DNA from: Proteiniborus sp. MB09-C3
Lineage (GTDB): Bacteria; Bacillota; Clostridia; Tissierellales; Proteiniboraceae
NCBI RefSeq assembly: GCF_030263895.1
Contig: NZ_CP127161.1
Span: 1,984,001-2,048,000, forward strand
Direction: 5' to 3'
DNA length: 64,000 nt
Positions 26,121 to 35,475 of this stretch are shown here, one piece after another. The translations under genes were made by a program, and so were the position numbers. The number at the start of each line of letters is the position of its first letter. Position 1 is the first letter of the stretch. Below the pieces are notes generated by a model. The model saw only the letters and a program-made list of their open reading frames with translations. It was not told the DNA's origin and ran no database searches.

Positions 26121-26882
26121 ATGGTTTTAACAGAAAAGAAAGGCAATATAGGTATTATCACATTTCACAGGCCAGAAGCCCTAAATGCGCTTAATTCTAA
26201 GGTCATTGAAGCTCTTGATGAAGCTGTTACTAGCTTTGAGTCAGACGAAGCAATCAAGGTGATTGTATTTATGGGAAGTGGAAGAGCATTTATTTCAGGT
26301 GCAGATATTTCTGAGATGGAAAATTTGAGAGGTCTTGATGCCGTAAGATTTACTACAAAGGGAAGAGACTTATTTAGAAAAATTGAATTTATGAGTAAGC
26401 CAACGATTTGTGCAATAAATGGGTATGCCTTTGGCGGAGGGTTTGAATTTGCGTTATGTACTGACATAAGGATTGCTGGAGAGAAAGCTTCTTTTGCATT
26501 TCCAGAAGCAGGTCTTGGTGTAATTCCAGGTTTTTCTGGAACTCAAAGATTACCAAGATTGATTGGAGCCTCAAAGACGAAGGAATTAATGTTTACAGGC
26601 AGGGTAATAAAAGCTGATGAGGCATTGCAATTAGGAATTGTGAATCAGGTTGTTCCTCAAGATAGCTTGATAGATGAAGTACATTCTCTAGCAAAACAAA
26701 TTGCTGAAAAATCAACTATGGCAATCGAATTTATTAAGAAATCAATAAATTTAGGGCTAGAAATTAACATAGATTCAGCCTTAGAAATAGAAACAGGTTT
26801 TGTTACAGCATGCTTTGGTTCACATGACCAAATTGAAGGAATGTCAGCTTTTAGAGAAAAAAGAAAACCTAAGTTTGATTAA
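26121..26882 (+). CDS. crt: Enoyl-CoA hydratase (crotonase)
   Basis: 253 aa, crotonase superfamily. It dehydrates (S)-3-hydroxybutyryl-CoA to crotonyl-CoA. The oxyanion-hole motif SGADISEM is at about 60, GGGFEFALCTDIRIA holds the first catalytic Glu, and FPEAGLGVIPGFSGTQRLPR holds the second. Both Glu residues are present, so it is a true hydratase. RBS TTAGGAGG. Nineteen bases separate it from bcd. Confidence 0.93.
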   Translation: MVLTEKKGNIGIITFHRPEALNALNSKVIEALDEAVTSFESDEAIKVIVFMGSGRAFISGADISEMENLRGLDAVRFTTKGRDLFRKIEFMSKPTICAINGYAFGGGFEFALCTDIRIAGEKASFAFPEAGLGVIPGFSGTQRLPRLIGASKTKELMFTGRVIKADEALQLGIVNQVVPQDSLIDEVHSLAKQIAEKSTMAIEFIKKSINLGLEINIDSALEIETGFVTACFGSHDQIEGMSAFREKRKPKFD

Positions 26883-26900
26883 ATGAAAGGAGACTAGCAA

Positions 26901-28040
26901 ATGGTTTTAAAACTAAACAATGAACAAGAAATGGTAGTAAAATTTGCAAGGGATTTTGCTGAAAAAGAAATAGCTCCCATTGCAGCAGAAATTGACAAAA
27001 CAGGAGTTTATCCTGAAGAACTATTAAATAAATTGAAAAAAGCAGGCTTTTTCGGCATGAATTTTCCTAGGGAATATGGTGGAGCTGGAATCGACTACTT
27101 AACTTATATAATGGTTTGTGAAGAAATTGGCAAGGCCTGTGCTTCTACAGCAGTTATTCTAGGAGGGAACAATTCACTTTCTGCTTGGCCTATATATCAA
27201 TATGGAACACCTGAGCAGAAGGAAAAGTACTTAAAGCTTTTATGTACAGGAGAAAAAATAGGAGCATTTGCGCTTACTGAACCAAATGCAGGCAGTGATG
27301 CTGCAAGTCAGCAGACAACAGCAGTTCTTGACGGAGATGAATGGGTGCTGAATGGAACTAAAATCTTCATTACAAATGGTGGATTAGCAGAAACCTATAT
27401 AGTAATTGCAATGACTGATAAAAATCAAGGAACAAAAGGAATTTCGGCATTTATTGTAGAGTATCCTACAGCAGGTTTTACTATTGGTAAAAAAGAAGAA
27501 AAAATGGGCTTACATGGTTCATCAACTACAGAACTAATATTTGAAAATTGTCGTATTCCTAAGGAAAATCTATTGGGCAAAGTAGGTAAAGGGTTTAATA
27601 TTGCCATGGCCACCCTTGATGGCGGACGTATAGGTGTAGCAATCGATGCTGTAGCCATTGCTCAAAGGGCTATAGATGAAAGCGTTAAATATGTTAAGCA
27701 AAGAGTTCAGTTCGGGAAACCAATTGCAAGAAATCAAGCTATCCAATTTATGCTGGCAGATATGGAAACAAGAACTTCTGCGGCAAGACTTTTAACTTAT
27801 GATGCAGCAATAAAGAAAATGAATAATATACCTTGCACAAAGGAATCCGCAATGGCGAAATTATATGCTGCTGAGGTAGCCATGTGGGTAACAACAAAGG
27901 CAGTACAACTTTTTGGCGGCTATGGATATACAACAGATTATCCTGTTGAACGCTTAATGAGAGAAGCTAAGATACAGGAAATATTTGAAGGAACTTCAGA
28001 AGTTCAAAGAATGGTAATAGCAGGACAGATTTTAAGGTAG
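26901..28040 (+). CDS. bcd: Butyryl-CoA (short-chain acyl-CoA) dehydrogenase
   Basis: 379 aa FAD enzyme that reduces crotonyl-CoA to butyryl-CoA together with EtfAB. Acyl-CoA dehydrogenase signatures are present: ALTEPNAGSDAA (about 130), KIFITNGG, and the catalytic base Glu in IQEIFEGTSEVQRMVIAGQ near the C terminus. Adjacent etfB and etfA make this the classical clostridial Bcd-Etf module. In several Clostridia the complex is electron-bifurcating (NADH, crotonyl-CoA, ferredoxin), but that cannot be established here. Confidence 0.95.
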   Translation: MVLKLNNEQEMVVKFARDFAEKEIAPIAAEIDKTGVYPEELLNKLKKAGFFGMNFPREYGGAGIDYLTYIMVCEEIGKACASTAVILGGNNSLSAWPIYQYGTPEQKEKYLKLLCTGEKIGAFALTEPNAGSDAASQQTTAVLDGDEWVLNGTKIFITNGGLAETYIVIAMTDKNQGTKGISAFIVEYPTAGFTIGKKEEKMGLHGSSTTELIFENCRIPKENLLGKVGKGFNIAMATLDGGRIGVAIDAVAIAQRAIDESVKYVKQRVQFGKPIARNQAIQFMLADMETRTSAARLLTYDAAIKKMNNIPCTKESAMAKLYAAEVAMWVTTKAVQLFGGYGYTTDYPVERLMREAKIQEIFEGTSEVQRMVIAGQILR

Positions 28041-28053
28041 GAGGAAAAATAAT

Positions 28054-28842
28054 ATGAAAATAGTTGTTTGCGTAAAACAGGTACCTGATACTACGGAAGT
28101 AAGAATAGATCCTATAAAGGGAACATTGATACGTGAAGGTGTACCAAGTATATTAAACCCAGATGATAGAAGCGCTTTAGAGGAAGCATTAAAAATAAAA
28201 GATAATAATGCAAATACACATATTACAGTACTGACAATGGGACCGCCTTCTGCTGAAGCAGTTTTAAGAGAATGCTTCGGCATGGGAGCAGATGAGGCAA
28301 TATTACTTACAGATAGAGTTTTTGGAGGTTCTGATACTTGGGCAACAGCCAATGTTATTTCTGCTGCAATTAAAAAAATTGGTGACTACGACATAATATT
28401 TGCAGGACGTCAGGCAATAGATGGCGATACAGCTCAAGTTGGCCCACAGATAGCAGAAAAGCTTGGAGTGACACAGGTAACTTATGTTCAAAAGCTTGAA
28501 GTAGGTGAAGAAGAGCTAACAATTCAAAGGGCATTAGAGGATGGATATGAAGTTATAAAAGCTAAAACACCAATACTTCTAACAGCTATTAAAGAGTTAA
28601 ATGAACCAAGACATATGACTTTACACAAATTAGTTGATGCTTTTAGAGAAAAGACTATTACTACATGGACAAATGAAGATTTAAATATTTCTGCAGATAA
28701 AATTGGTCTGAAGTCCTCTCCTACAAATGTAAAAAAGACCTTTACGCCAGAGGTTAAATCAAAAGGTACGATGATACAAGGAGATGAAGTAAAGGCTGCA
28801 GCGCAGTTAGTAAAAATCTTGAAGGAAGAACATCTATTATAA
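28054..28842 (+). CDS. etfB: Electron transfer flavoprotein, beta subunit
   Basis: 262 aa, matching EtfB: MKIVVCVKQVPDTTEVRIDP at the N terminus, NPDDRSALEEALK, GMGADEAILLTDR and the signature FAGRQAIDGDTAQVGPQIAEKL. It holds FAD or AMP and passes electrons between NADH, ferredoxin and Bcd with EtfA. It starts 13 bp after the bcd stop with AGGAGG. Confidence 0.96.
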   Translation: MKIVVCVKQVPDTTEVRIDPIKGTLIREGVPSILNPDDRSALEEALKIKDNNANTHITVLTMGPPSAEAVLRECFGMGADEAILLTDRVFGGSDTWATANVISAAIKKIGDYDIIFAGRQAIDGDTAQVGPQIAEKLGVTQVTYVQKLEVGEEELTIQRALEDGYEVIKAKTPILLTAIKELNEPRHMTLHKLVDAFREKTITTWTNEDLNISADKIGLKSSPTNVKKTFTPEVKSKGTMIQGDEVKAAAQLVKILKEEHLL

Positions 28843-28860
28843 AAGGAAGGAAGGCTAATA

Positions 28861-29868
28861 ATGAGACTTACAGGAAATAAAGATGAATTTAAAAATGTAT
28901 GGGTTTTTATAGAGCAAAGGCAGGGTGTTTTGCAGAATGTTTCAATCGAGCTTTTAGGAGAAGGACGTAAAATTGCGGATACGCTTGGGGTAGAACTATG
29001 TGGAGTTTTATTAGGCAATAATGTTTTAAAGCTTTCGAAGGAATTGATTGAATATGGAGCAGATAAAGTATATGTAGCCGAAGACATACTCCTAGAAAAA
29101 TATACTACTGATGGGTATGCAACAGTCATAAGCAATATGATTAACGAATTTAAGCCTGAAATAGTTCTAGTCGGAGCTACAAATATAGGAAGAGATTTGG
29201 CTCCAAGAATTTCTGCAAGAGTAGATACAGGTTTAACAGCTGACTGTACGCAGCTGGAAGTTGACATTGAGACTAGGACTCTTTTACAGACAAGACCAGC
29301 CTTTGGTGGCAACCTCATGGCAACAATCGTCACAACAGAATTTAGGCCGCAAATGTCAACAGTAAGACCTGGAGTCATGAAAAAAGCAGATAGGCAAGCA
29401 GGCAGAACAGGTGAAGTTATAGTTGTTGAACCAAAGCTAATGAAAGAACATGTAAGAACAGAAGTAATAGAAGTAATTAAAGCTGCAAAAAAGGGAGTGG
29501 CTATTGAAGAAGCTGATATAATAGTTGCTGGTGGAAGAGGATTAGGAAAGGCAGAGGGATTTGAACTGATTAAAAAGCTTGCAGATAAACTAGGCGGAGA
29601 AGTAGGAGCATCAAGAGCCTGTGTTGATAATGGCTGGATAGATCAAAGTCATCAGGTGGGACAAACAGGAAAAACTGTACGTCCCAGAATATACATTGCT
29701 TGTGGTATCTCAGGTGCTATTCAGCATGTGGCGGGAATGCATGATTCAGATGTAATCATTGCAATCAACAAAAATCCAGAAGCATTAATATTTAAAACAG
29801 CACATTATGGAATAGTAGGAGATCTATATAAGGTTATACCTGCTATTATCGATGAAATTGATTCATAA
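28861..29868 (+). CDS. etfA: Electron transfer flavoprotein, alpha subunit
   Basis: 335 aa. N-terminal EtfA domain; C-terminal FAD-binding domain with [21 protein letters not shown], and the FAD signature region [20 protein letters not shown]. It forms a heterodimer with EtfB. There are no extra N-terminal ferredoxin-type Cys motifs, unlike some longer clostridial EtfA proteins. Its stop lies 25 bp before the MaoC start. Confidence 0.96.
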   Translation: MRLTGNKDEFKNVWVFIEQRQGVLQNVSIELLGEGRKIADTLGVELCGVLLGNNVLKLSKELIEYGADKVYVAEDILLEKYTTDGYATVISNMINEFKPEIVLVGATNIGRDLAPRISARVDTGLTADCTQLEVDIETRTLLQTRPAFGGNLMATIVTTEFRPQMSTVRPGVMKKADRQAGRTGEVIVVEPKLMKEHVRTEVIEVIKAAKKGVAIEEADIIVAGGRGLGKAEGFELIKKLADKLGGEVGASRACVDNGWIDQSHQVGQTGKTVRPRIYIACGISGAIQHVAGMHDSDVIIAINKNPEALIFKTAHYGIVGDLYKVIPAIIDEIDS

Positions 29869-29893
29869 TAGTAAGAAAAGAGGAGGCTTCATT

Positions 29894-30355
29894 GTGGGAT
29901 ATATAAATAGAGGAATTTATTTTGAAGATATTGAAATAGATAAAGAAATATATACTGCAAGAAGAACTATACTTGACTGTGATGTGGCTAATTTCGCAGG
30001 ATTATCTGGCGATTATAATCCACTTCATATAGATGATGAATATGCTAAGACAAATATTTTTGGAAAGAGAATTGCACATGGAACTTTAGGTATAGCTATT
30101 ATGACAGGACAAGTAAATCAACTTGGTATATTTGAAGGCACAACTATTGCTTTAATTGAAATGCAGAATAAATTTAAAAAACCAATAATGATTGGAGATA
30201 CAGTTCATTCAGTGATTATTCCTATAAAAAAAATATCTAGCAAAAATCCTTCAAGGGGAATAGTTGAATGTGATGTTTTCTTAGTAAATCAAGATGATAA
30301 GATATTAATAGAAGCGAAATGGACACTAATGATAGCTTGCAAGAATGTAGCTTAA
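29894..30355 (+). CDS. MaoC-like hydratase/thioesterase (hotdog fold)
   Basis: 153 aa from GTG 29894, preceded by AGAGGAGG; an earlier ATG inside etfA lacks such a site. MaoC dehydratase motif AGLSGDYNPLHIDDEYA carries the catalytic Asp and His, followed by RIAHGTLG. Family members hydrate enoyl-CoA to (R)-3-hydroxyacyl-CoA. Next to an (S)-specific crotonase it offers a parallel or epimerising route, possibly (R)-3-hydroxybutyrate metabolism. Last gene of the operon; a UAS/terminator palindrome follows. Confidence 0.85.
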   Translation: MGYINRGIYFEDIEIDKEIYTARRTILDCDVANFAGLSGDYNPLHIDDEYAKTNIFGKRIAHGTLGIAIMTGQVNQLGIFEGTTIALIEMQNKFKKPIMIGDTVHSVIIPIKKISSKNPSRGIVECDVFLVNQDDKILIEAKWTLMIACKNVA

Positions 30356-30383
30356 AGGACAATCTAAAGCAATTATTTGAAAA

Positions 30384-30439
30384 TAGACTTTTATCTATAC
30401 ATTTGTAGATGAAAGTCTATTTTTTTAGACAAAAGTCTA
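30384..30439 (+). promoter_or_regulatory. Upstream activator sites for the second CoA-transferase operon
   Basis: TAGACTTTTATCTA (30384), TAGATGAAAGTCTA (30406) and TAGACAAAAGTCTA (30426), with the same consensus and 22/20-bp spacing as at 21745-21800. The first two sites also form a stem with a T tract, a possible terminator for the maoC end of the preceding operon. They lie about 160 bp before the -24 element. Confidence 0.75.
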
Positions 30440-30597
30440 CAATTTTAGATTCCATAAAGCAATAGCAATTATATCAATCAAGTAATTATAGATTTACGAA
30501 TATAAGCTATTCCCTAGAACAAGGTAATTACACAGCTTTCAAATAATTCATAGGATATTAAAAGAACAAAAAATACATTTTGCAATTGAACTTTTTT

Positions 30598-30613
30598 TGG
30601 CATGATGCTTGCT
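30598..30613 (+). promoter_or_regulatory. Sigma-54 (-24/-12) promoter of second CoA-transferase operon
   Basis: TGGCAT-GATGC-TTGCT, one mismatch from the sigma-54 consensus, 97 bp before the ATG. The remainder of 30440-30709 holds no gene. Confidence 0.8.
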
Positions 30614-30709
30614 ATTATATATTGTTGAGAAAATGATACCCAAGGAAAATTAAGGGAAGTTAAGAGACTATAAGCAGTTGATTTAATCATTGAAAGGAGG
30701 CAAGTATTA

Positions 30710-32269
30710 ATGTCTAAAGTAATTTCAGTTGAAATGGTGCCAGAATTAGTCAAGAATAATTCAGCTATTGTTTGGACAACTGCCGGATTGTGCGGGTTTG
30801 CTGAAGAGATTGCCATTGAGTTGGAGAAAAACTATCTAGAAAAAGGATTTCCTAGAGATTTGACTATTATACACAGTTGTGGATGTGGTGATGGAAAGAC
30901 AAGAGGAATGAATCATTTAGGGCATGAAGGCTTGGTTAAGAGATTGATTAGCGGTCATACGGGTCAAGCGCCTAAAATGGGAGAGTTAATATTAAAGGAA
31001 GCTATAGAGGCATATCTACTACCTCAAGGGGTATTGGCTCATCTATTTAGACATATTGCAGGTAAAAAGATGGGTGTAATTACAAAGGTAGGCTTAGGAA
31101 CCTATGTTGACCCAAGATTAGAGGGAGGAAAAGTCACTAAAAAAACTAAGGAAGATTTAGTTAAAGTAATTAATCTTGAGGACGAGGAATGGCTGCTATA
31201 TAAAACTTTTCCAATAGATGTGGCTATTATAAGGGGAACAACAGCTGATGAAAGAGGAAATCTTACTATGGATAGAGAGCCAATATTTTTAGAAGCTATA
31301 TCTATGGCTCAAGCTGCTAAAAACAATGGTGGAATAGTAATAGCCCAAGTAGAGTATTTATCACTTGAAAAAACGCTCCATCCTCAAAAGGTAAAGGTCC
31401 CAGGAGATTTAATAGACTATATAGTAGTTGCAAAGCCAGAGAATCACATGCAGACTCAAGGAACATATTTTAATCCTGCTTTAAATGGAGATGTGAAAAT
31501 TCCGTTAAAAAGTATACAACCAATGGGGCTTGAGCCAAGAAAAGTTATTGCTAGAAGAGCAGCAATGGAACTAGTTCCAAACTCAGTAATTAATTTAGGA
31601 ATTGGTATGCCAGAAGGTGTTGCCAGCGTTGCAGCAGAAGAGGGGGTAAGTGATTTATTGACACTCACTACAGAATTAGGGACATATGGCGGTGTTCCAG
31701 CTTCTGGAGTGGATTTTGCTACTGCTTATAATGCAGAAGCAATAATAGATCACACTTATCAATTTGATTTCTATGATGGTGGGGGATTAAGCGGTGCATT
31801 TTTAGGACTAGCTCAGGTAGATAAAGAAGGAAACCTCAATGTGAGCAAATTTGGTTCGAAGGTCGTAGGGCCAGGTGGTTTTATAAATATTTCTCAGAGT
31901 TCAAAAAAAGTGATTTTCTGCGGAACATTTACAAATGGTGCTGAAATTCAAATATCTAATGGAAAGGTTAACATTTTGAAGGAAGGTAACAGAAAAAAAT
32001 TTGTAGATAAAGTAGATCAAATTACTTTTAGTGGTAAGTATGCTGAGGAATCAAAAAAGCCAGTATTGTTTGTGACTGAAAGAGCAGTATTTACTATTGA
32101 AGAGGGAGAGATTACTCTTATAGAAATAGCACCTGGCGTGGATATAGATAAAGACATTTTTGCAGCTATGGAATTTAGACCGAGAGTATCAGAAAATCTT
32201 AAAGAAATGCCAGCAGAAATATTCGAGGAAGCTTGGGGAAACTTGAAAAACATACTTTCAAATAAATAA
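30710..32269 (+). CDS. Acyl-CoA:acetate/acetoacetate CoA-transferase paralogue (family I, fused)
   Basis: 519 aa, collinear with the transferase at 22953: it shares DPRLEGGK, AIIRGTT-DE-GN, VIARRAAMEL and NLGIGMPEGVAS. The likely catalytic Glu is in LTTELGTYGG. The residues around it (ELGTYGG instead of ESGLIGG) and elsewhere differ enough to suggest a different acyl partner. It is placed before thiolase, so acetoacetyl-CoA or another 3-oxoacid ester is a reasonable substrate guess. RBS GGAGG; under its own sigma-54 promoter and activator sites. Confidence 0.87.
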   Translation: MSKVISVEMVPELVKNNSAIVWTTAGLCGFAEEIAIELEKNYLEKGFPRDLTIIHSCGCGDGKTRGMNHLGHEGLVKRLISGHTGQAPKMGELILKEAIEAYLLPQGVLAHLFRHIAGKKMGVITKVGLGTYVDPRLEGGKVTKKTKEDLVKVINLEDEEWLLYKTFPIDVAIIRGTTADERGNLTMDREPIFLEAISMAQAAKNNGGIVIAQVEYLSLEKTLHPQKVKVPGDLIDYIVVAKPENHMQTQGTYFNPALNGDVKIPLKSIQPMGLEPRKVIARRAAMELVPNSVINLGIGMPEGVASVAAEEGVSDLLTLTTELGTYGGVPASGVDFATAYNAEAIIDHTYQFDFYDGGGLSGAFLGLAQVDKEGNLNVSKFGSKVVGPGGFINISQSSKKVIFCGTFTNGAEIQISNGKVNILKEGNRKKFVDKVDQITFSGKYAEESKKPVLFVTERAVFTIEEGEITLIEIAPGVDIDKDIFAAMEFRPRVSENLKEMPAEIFEEAWGNLKNILSNK

Positions 32270-32391
32270 AACAAAGAGTAAGCAATATGTAGTGAATCTA
32301 AGTACTATTCTTTAAAAAAGAATGGATTAGCAGTTATATGCTATGAAAAAATGTTGATAATATTTGAATTAATATGAAAGGGATGAAGACT

Positions 32392-33603
32392 TTGAAAAGA
32401 TGTGTAATTACTAGCTATGCAAGAACTCCAATAGGAGCTTTTTTAGGAGATTTAAAGGAAGTACCGGTAGAAGAATTGGCAACTATAGCAGTTAAAGAGG
32501 CAATTAAGAGATCAAATCTAAAAAATGATGAAGTTGAAGAAGTGGTGTTAGGCCATGTTATTTCTTCAGCGGATGTGGCTAATTTAGGTAGATTTGTTGC
32601 CTTAAATGCTGGTCTCGATATAAAAACTACGGGATTTGCTGTCAATAGAATCTGTGGCTCAGGTATTCAGGCAGTAATCTCTGCCGCACAAGAAATACAA
32701 ACTGGTATATTTGATGTAGTAGTAGCAGGAGGAGCTGAAAGCTTATCTAGAGTACCTTATTACCTTCCACTTAGTGCAAGATATCAAGGCTTTAAGAATG
32801 GAAATCAAAAATTAATATGTTCAAATGAAGAACATGCAAGAACTACTGCACCTCGAGATCAATATCCAATTGAAACAATGGGGGAGACAGCAGAAAATAT
32901 AGTAGAGAGATATGGTATTTCAAGAGAAGCTCAGGATAGATTTGCATTTGATAGTCAGAGAAAAGCGAAATTTGCCATAGAAAGTGGTAGGTTTGCACAG
33001 GAAATAGTTCCCGTTGAAATTAAAACTAAGAAAGGAACTATTGTGGTTGATACGGATGGACATCCTAGATTCAATACTACACTTGAAGCTTTATCAAAAT
33101 TAAAACCTGTTTTTAAGAAAGATGGTACTGTCACTGCTGGAAATTCTTCAGGTATGAATGATGGGGCCGCAGCATTAGTTCTGATGTCAGAAGAGAAATG
33201 CTTGGAATTAGGCCTGAAACCATTGGCCTATATAGATGTCTATGCTTTTGATGGTGTAGACCCAAATGTAATGGGATTAGGACCAGTAGGAGCAATCAAA
33301 AAGATTCTTAATAAAAAAGGGCTCACTCTTGAGGATATAGATATACTTGAAATAAACGAAGCCTTTGCAGGTCAAGTATTAGGATGCTGCAAGGAGTTAG
33401 ACAATTATTTAGATACTCCATTATATGAGCGATTAAATCCTAATGGTGGGGCTGTTGCATTGGGTCATCCTTTAGGTATGTCAGGGGCGAGATTAGTAGG
33501 CTCTGCAGCTCTAGAATTAAATAACAAGAATAAGAAATATGCAATTGCCAGTGCTTGTATAGGTGGAGGACAAGGTATAGCTGTTTTATTAGAGAAAAAA
33601 TAA
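32392..33603 (+). CDS. thlA: Acetyl-CoA C-acetyltransferase (thiolase)
   Basis: 403 aa from TTG 32392 (MKRCVITSYARTPIG alignment, AAAGGG upstream), although an in-frame ATG at 32374 would add six residues. Active-site Cys in NRICGSGIQAV (about 89), His in GGAVALGHPLGMSGAR and the second Cys in ACIGGGQG are all present. It condenses two acetyl-CoA to acetoacetyl-CoA, or cleaves it. With hbd, crt, bcd and etfBA it completes the C4 pathway. Same transcription unit as the CoA-transferase upstream. Confidence 0.95.
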   Translation: MKRCVITSYARTPIGAFLGDLKEVPVEELATIAVKEAIKRSNLKNDEVEEVVLGHVISSADVANLGRFVALNAGLDIKTTGFAVNRICGSGIQAVISAAQEIQTGIFDVVVAGGAESLSRVPYYLPLSARYQGFKNGNQKLICSNEEHARTTAPRDQYPIETMGETAENIVERYGISREAQDRFAFDSQRKAKFAIESGRFAQEIVPVEIKTKKGTIVVDTDGHPRFNTTLEALSKLKPVFKKDGTVTAGNSSGMNDGAAALVLMSEEKCLELGLKPLAYIDVYAFDGVDPNVMGLGPVGAIKKILNKKGLTLEDIDILEINEAFAGQVLGCCKELDNYLDTPLYERLNPNGGAVALGHPLGMSGARLVGSAALELNNKNKKYAIASACIGGGQGIAVLLEKK

Positions 33604-33716
33604 ATTAGCTCCATACAGAAGCACGCTTACAATTTCTAAGCATTGTAGCATAGCAATTGTTATTGACTAGCATAGCAGATTAAGTTAATATTATATAGTT
33701 AAGTATTTAAAGCTAG

Positions 33717-33753
33717 TTAGTGCAATTCAACTTATTAAGTTGGATTGCACTAA
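33717..33753 (+). terminator. Terminator after thiolase
   Basis: TTAGTGCAATTCAAC ... GTTGGATTGCACTAA stem (one mismatch) followed by TATTTG. Confidence 0.7.
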
Positions 33754-33797
33754 TATTTGCCAATATCGCAGTTAATATTATTATTTAGGAGAAAAAC

Positions 33798-35141
33798 ATG
33801 TATAAGAAGTGGTTTTTAATAATTATTTTTCCAATTTTAATTTTACTTTTAAGGCCTTTAGGAATAGATTTAAATCAGAGTATTATTCTATCAACCCTTA
33901 TTTTTGTTATAATACTTTGGGTGACAGGGATTGTCAGTAAAACATATGCTTCTATATTTCTGCTGATTATCTTTTCTATATTTGGGAAGACACCAATTGA
34001 TAAAATATTTCAATTCCCTTTATCAGAAAGCTTTTTGATGTTTGTTTTATCATTTATATTTTCACAAGGGATTGCTAACAGTAAAATAGCTGAAAAAATT
34101 ATTGAACCTATATTTAAAAGGTTTGGAACAAATTATATTTCACTGATCATTACAATAGTGATCACACAATTAGTTATGATATTTGTTATTCCTCAGCCTT
34201 TTTCAAGGATTATAATTATTGCCATGATATTTAAAAGCTTTTTAAATAAAATAAAAGTAGATAATTCATTGGAGGAAGTGCTTTTATTTGGTGTTTTTGC
34301 TTTTTCTGTAATAGTAAATTTAATGTTTAAACGCGGAGATATTATTATTAGCACTGCATTAACCACAATTGGCAATATCCAAATTAGTGAAATTCAATGG
34401 ATTCAATATATGACAGTTCCAACTACTATATTATGTTTATTGTGTATTATTTTATATATTTTTATTTTTAAGAAAGAATTAGTGACGTATAATCAGATTA
34501 AGAAAGATTCTTTTGAAGTAAATAGAAAGTTTGATAAAAAAGAAAAAATAAATGGATTATTGATATTAGTTATTATTTTATTCTGGGCTACAGAAGCCCT
34601 TCACAATATCAATGAAATATATATAGTATCAGCCGGAATAATAATAATGTTTGCTTTGAAGATATTAACAATAAAGGATTATAAGGCTGTGAACCTAGAG
34701 CTTTTAGTATTTTTAACAGCAGCTTTTTCCATAGGTCAGGTTATGAAATTTAGTGGAATAGCAGACCTTTTGTTTTCAAAATTTATAGTACTATTCCCAG
34801 ACGATTTTAATTTGATATACATGCTCATAGTTGTACTTATTTCTTTAATTCTCCATATGATTATAGGCAGCAATGTAGCTACTATGTCAGTTGTCATACC
34901 AGGAATTTTGGCTATCAGCGCTGGGGGAATAAATAATATTCCATTATTGTTTATAATTTTGATAACTGTATGTACTCATTATATTTTACCATTTCACAAT
35001 GTCATATTATTAGTTGGAAACGGAAACAACTATTATTCTTCAAAAACGGTTTCTAGATTTGGAGTAGTATACACAGTAATATTGTTTATAAGCATCTGCA
35101 CATTATATTATGTTTGGTGGAATATTGTAGGTTTGATTTAG
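33798..35141 (+). CDS. DASS/SLC13-type anion transporter
   Basis: 447 aa, about 11-12 hydrophobic helices. It has the DASS-family-like SNVATMSVVIPGILAIS stretch near residue 360 (SNT-type substrate motif), and an LSFIFSQGIANSKIAEKI region in the first half that resembles the other SNT/G-rich loop. Relatives import di- and tricarboxylates with Na+. It could supply malate or fumarate to the nearby enzymes, but that is contextual inference. RBS TTAGGAG. Own transcription unit between two terminators. Confidence 0.7.
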   Translation: MYKKWFLIIIFPILILLLRPLGIDLNQSIILSTLIFVIILWVTGIVSKTYASIFLLIIFSIFGKTPIDKIFQFPLSESFLMFVLSFIFSQGIANSKIAEKIIEPIFKRFGTNYISLIITIVITQLVMIFVIPQPFSRIIIIAMIFKSFLNKIKVDNSLEEVLLFGVFAFSVIVNLMFKRGDIIISTALTTIGNIQISEIQWIQYMTVPTTILCLLCIILYIFIFKKELVTYNQIKKDSFEVNRKFDKKEKINGLLILVIILFWATEALHNINEIYIVSAGIIIMFALKILTIKDYKAVNLELLVFLTAAFSIGQVMKFSGIADLLFSKFIVLFPDDFNLIYMLIVVLISLILHMIIGSNVATMSVVIPGILAISAGGINNIPLLFIILITVCTHYILPFHNVILLVGNGNNYYSSKTVSRFGVVYTVILFISICTLYYVWWNIVGLI

Positions 35142-35186
35142 GAAATAAGCAATAATAGGAATTTCAAAAGTAAGTGAAAATCATTG

Positions 35187-35320
35187 CCCTGGGACTGTAT
35201 AAAAGCTCGGGAGCAAAATAATATTAAGCTTGGTAATACGATCTACTAGTAAAGTATCCTTGGGACTTATATAATGAAGCCTGAGAGATAATTTATTGCA
35301 TCCTATGACCAAGCTGAACT
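35187..35320 (+). promoter_or_regulatory. Candidate structured leader with tandem motif upstream of ridA
   Basis: Two related blocks, at about 35188-35235 (CCTGGGACTGTATAAA then AGCTCGGGAG) and 35258-35305 (CTTGGGACTTATATAATGAA then GCCTGAGAG), occur in tandem. AAGCTTGG after copy 1 can pair with CCAAGCT after copy 2. Resembles a duplicated RNA aptamer layout, but I cannot match it to a known class. No gene is seen in 35142-35475. Confidence 0.4.
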
Positions 35321-35475
35321 ATTTTTTGAGTATTGAATAACGTATCTACTGTTATAGGCTAACCTTCAAATATTTATTTTCTAATAAAAAAGAAGGAAAA
35401 AAACATTTAAAAAAGAATCTTATGAACATAGAGATTTAATTGCCAACCTATATTGAAAAGAAGAGGGGGATTTTA

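Noticed and set aside
35142-35475. Known glycine, SAM, THF or guanidine riboswitch upstream of ridA
   Set aside because: The tandem blocks do not contain the conserved cores of these classes as I know them, so only an unassigned leader is reported.
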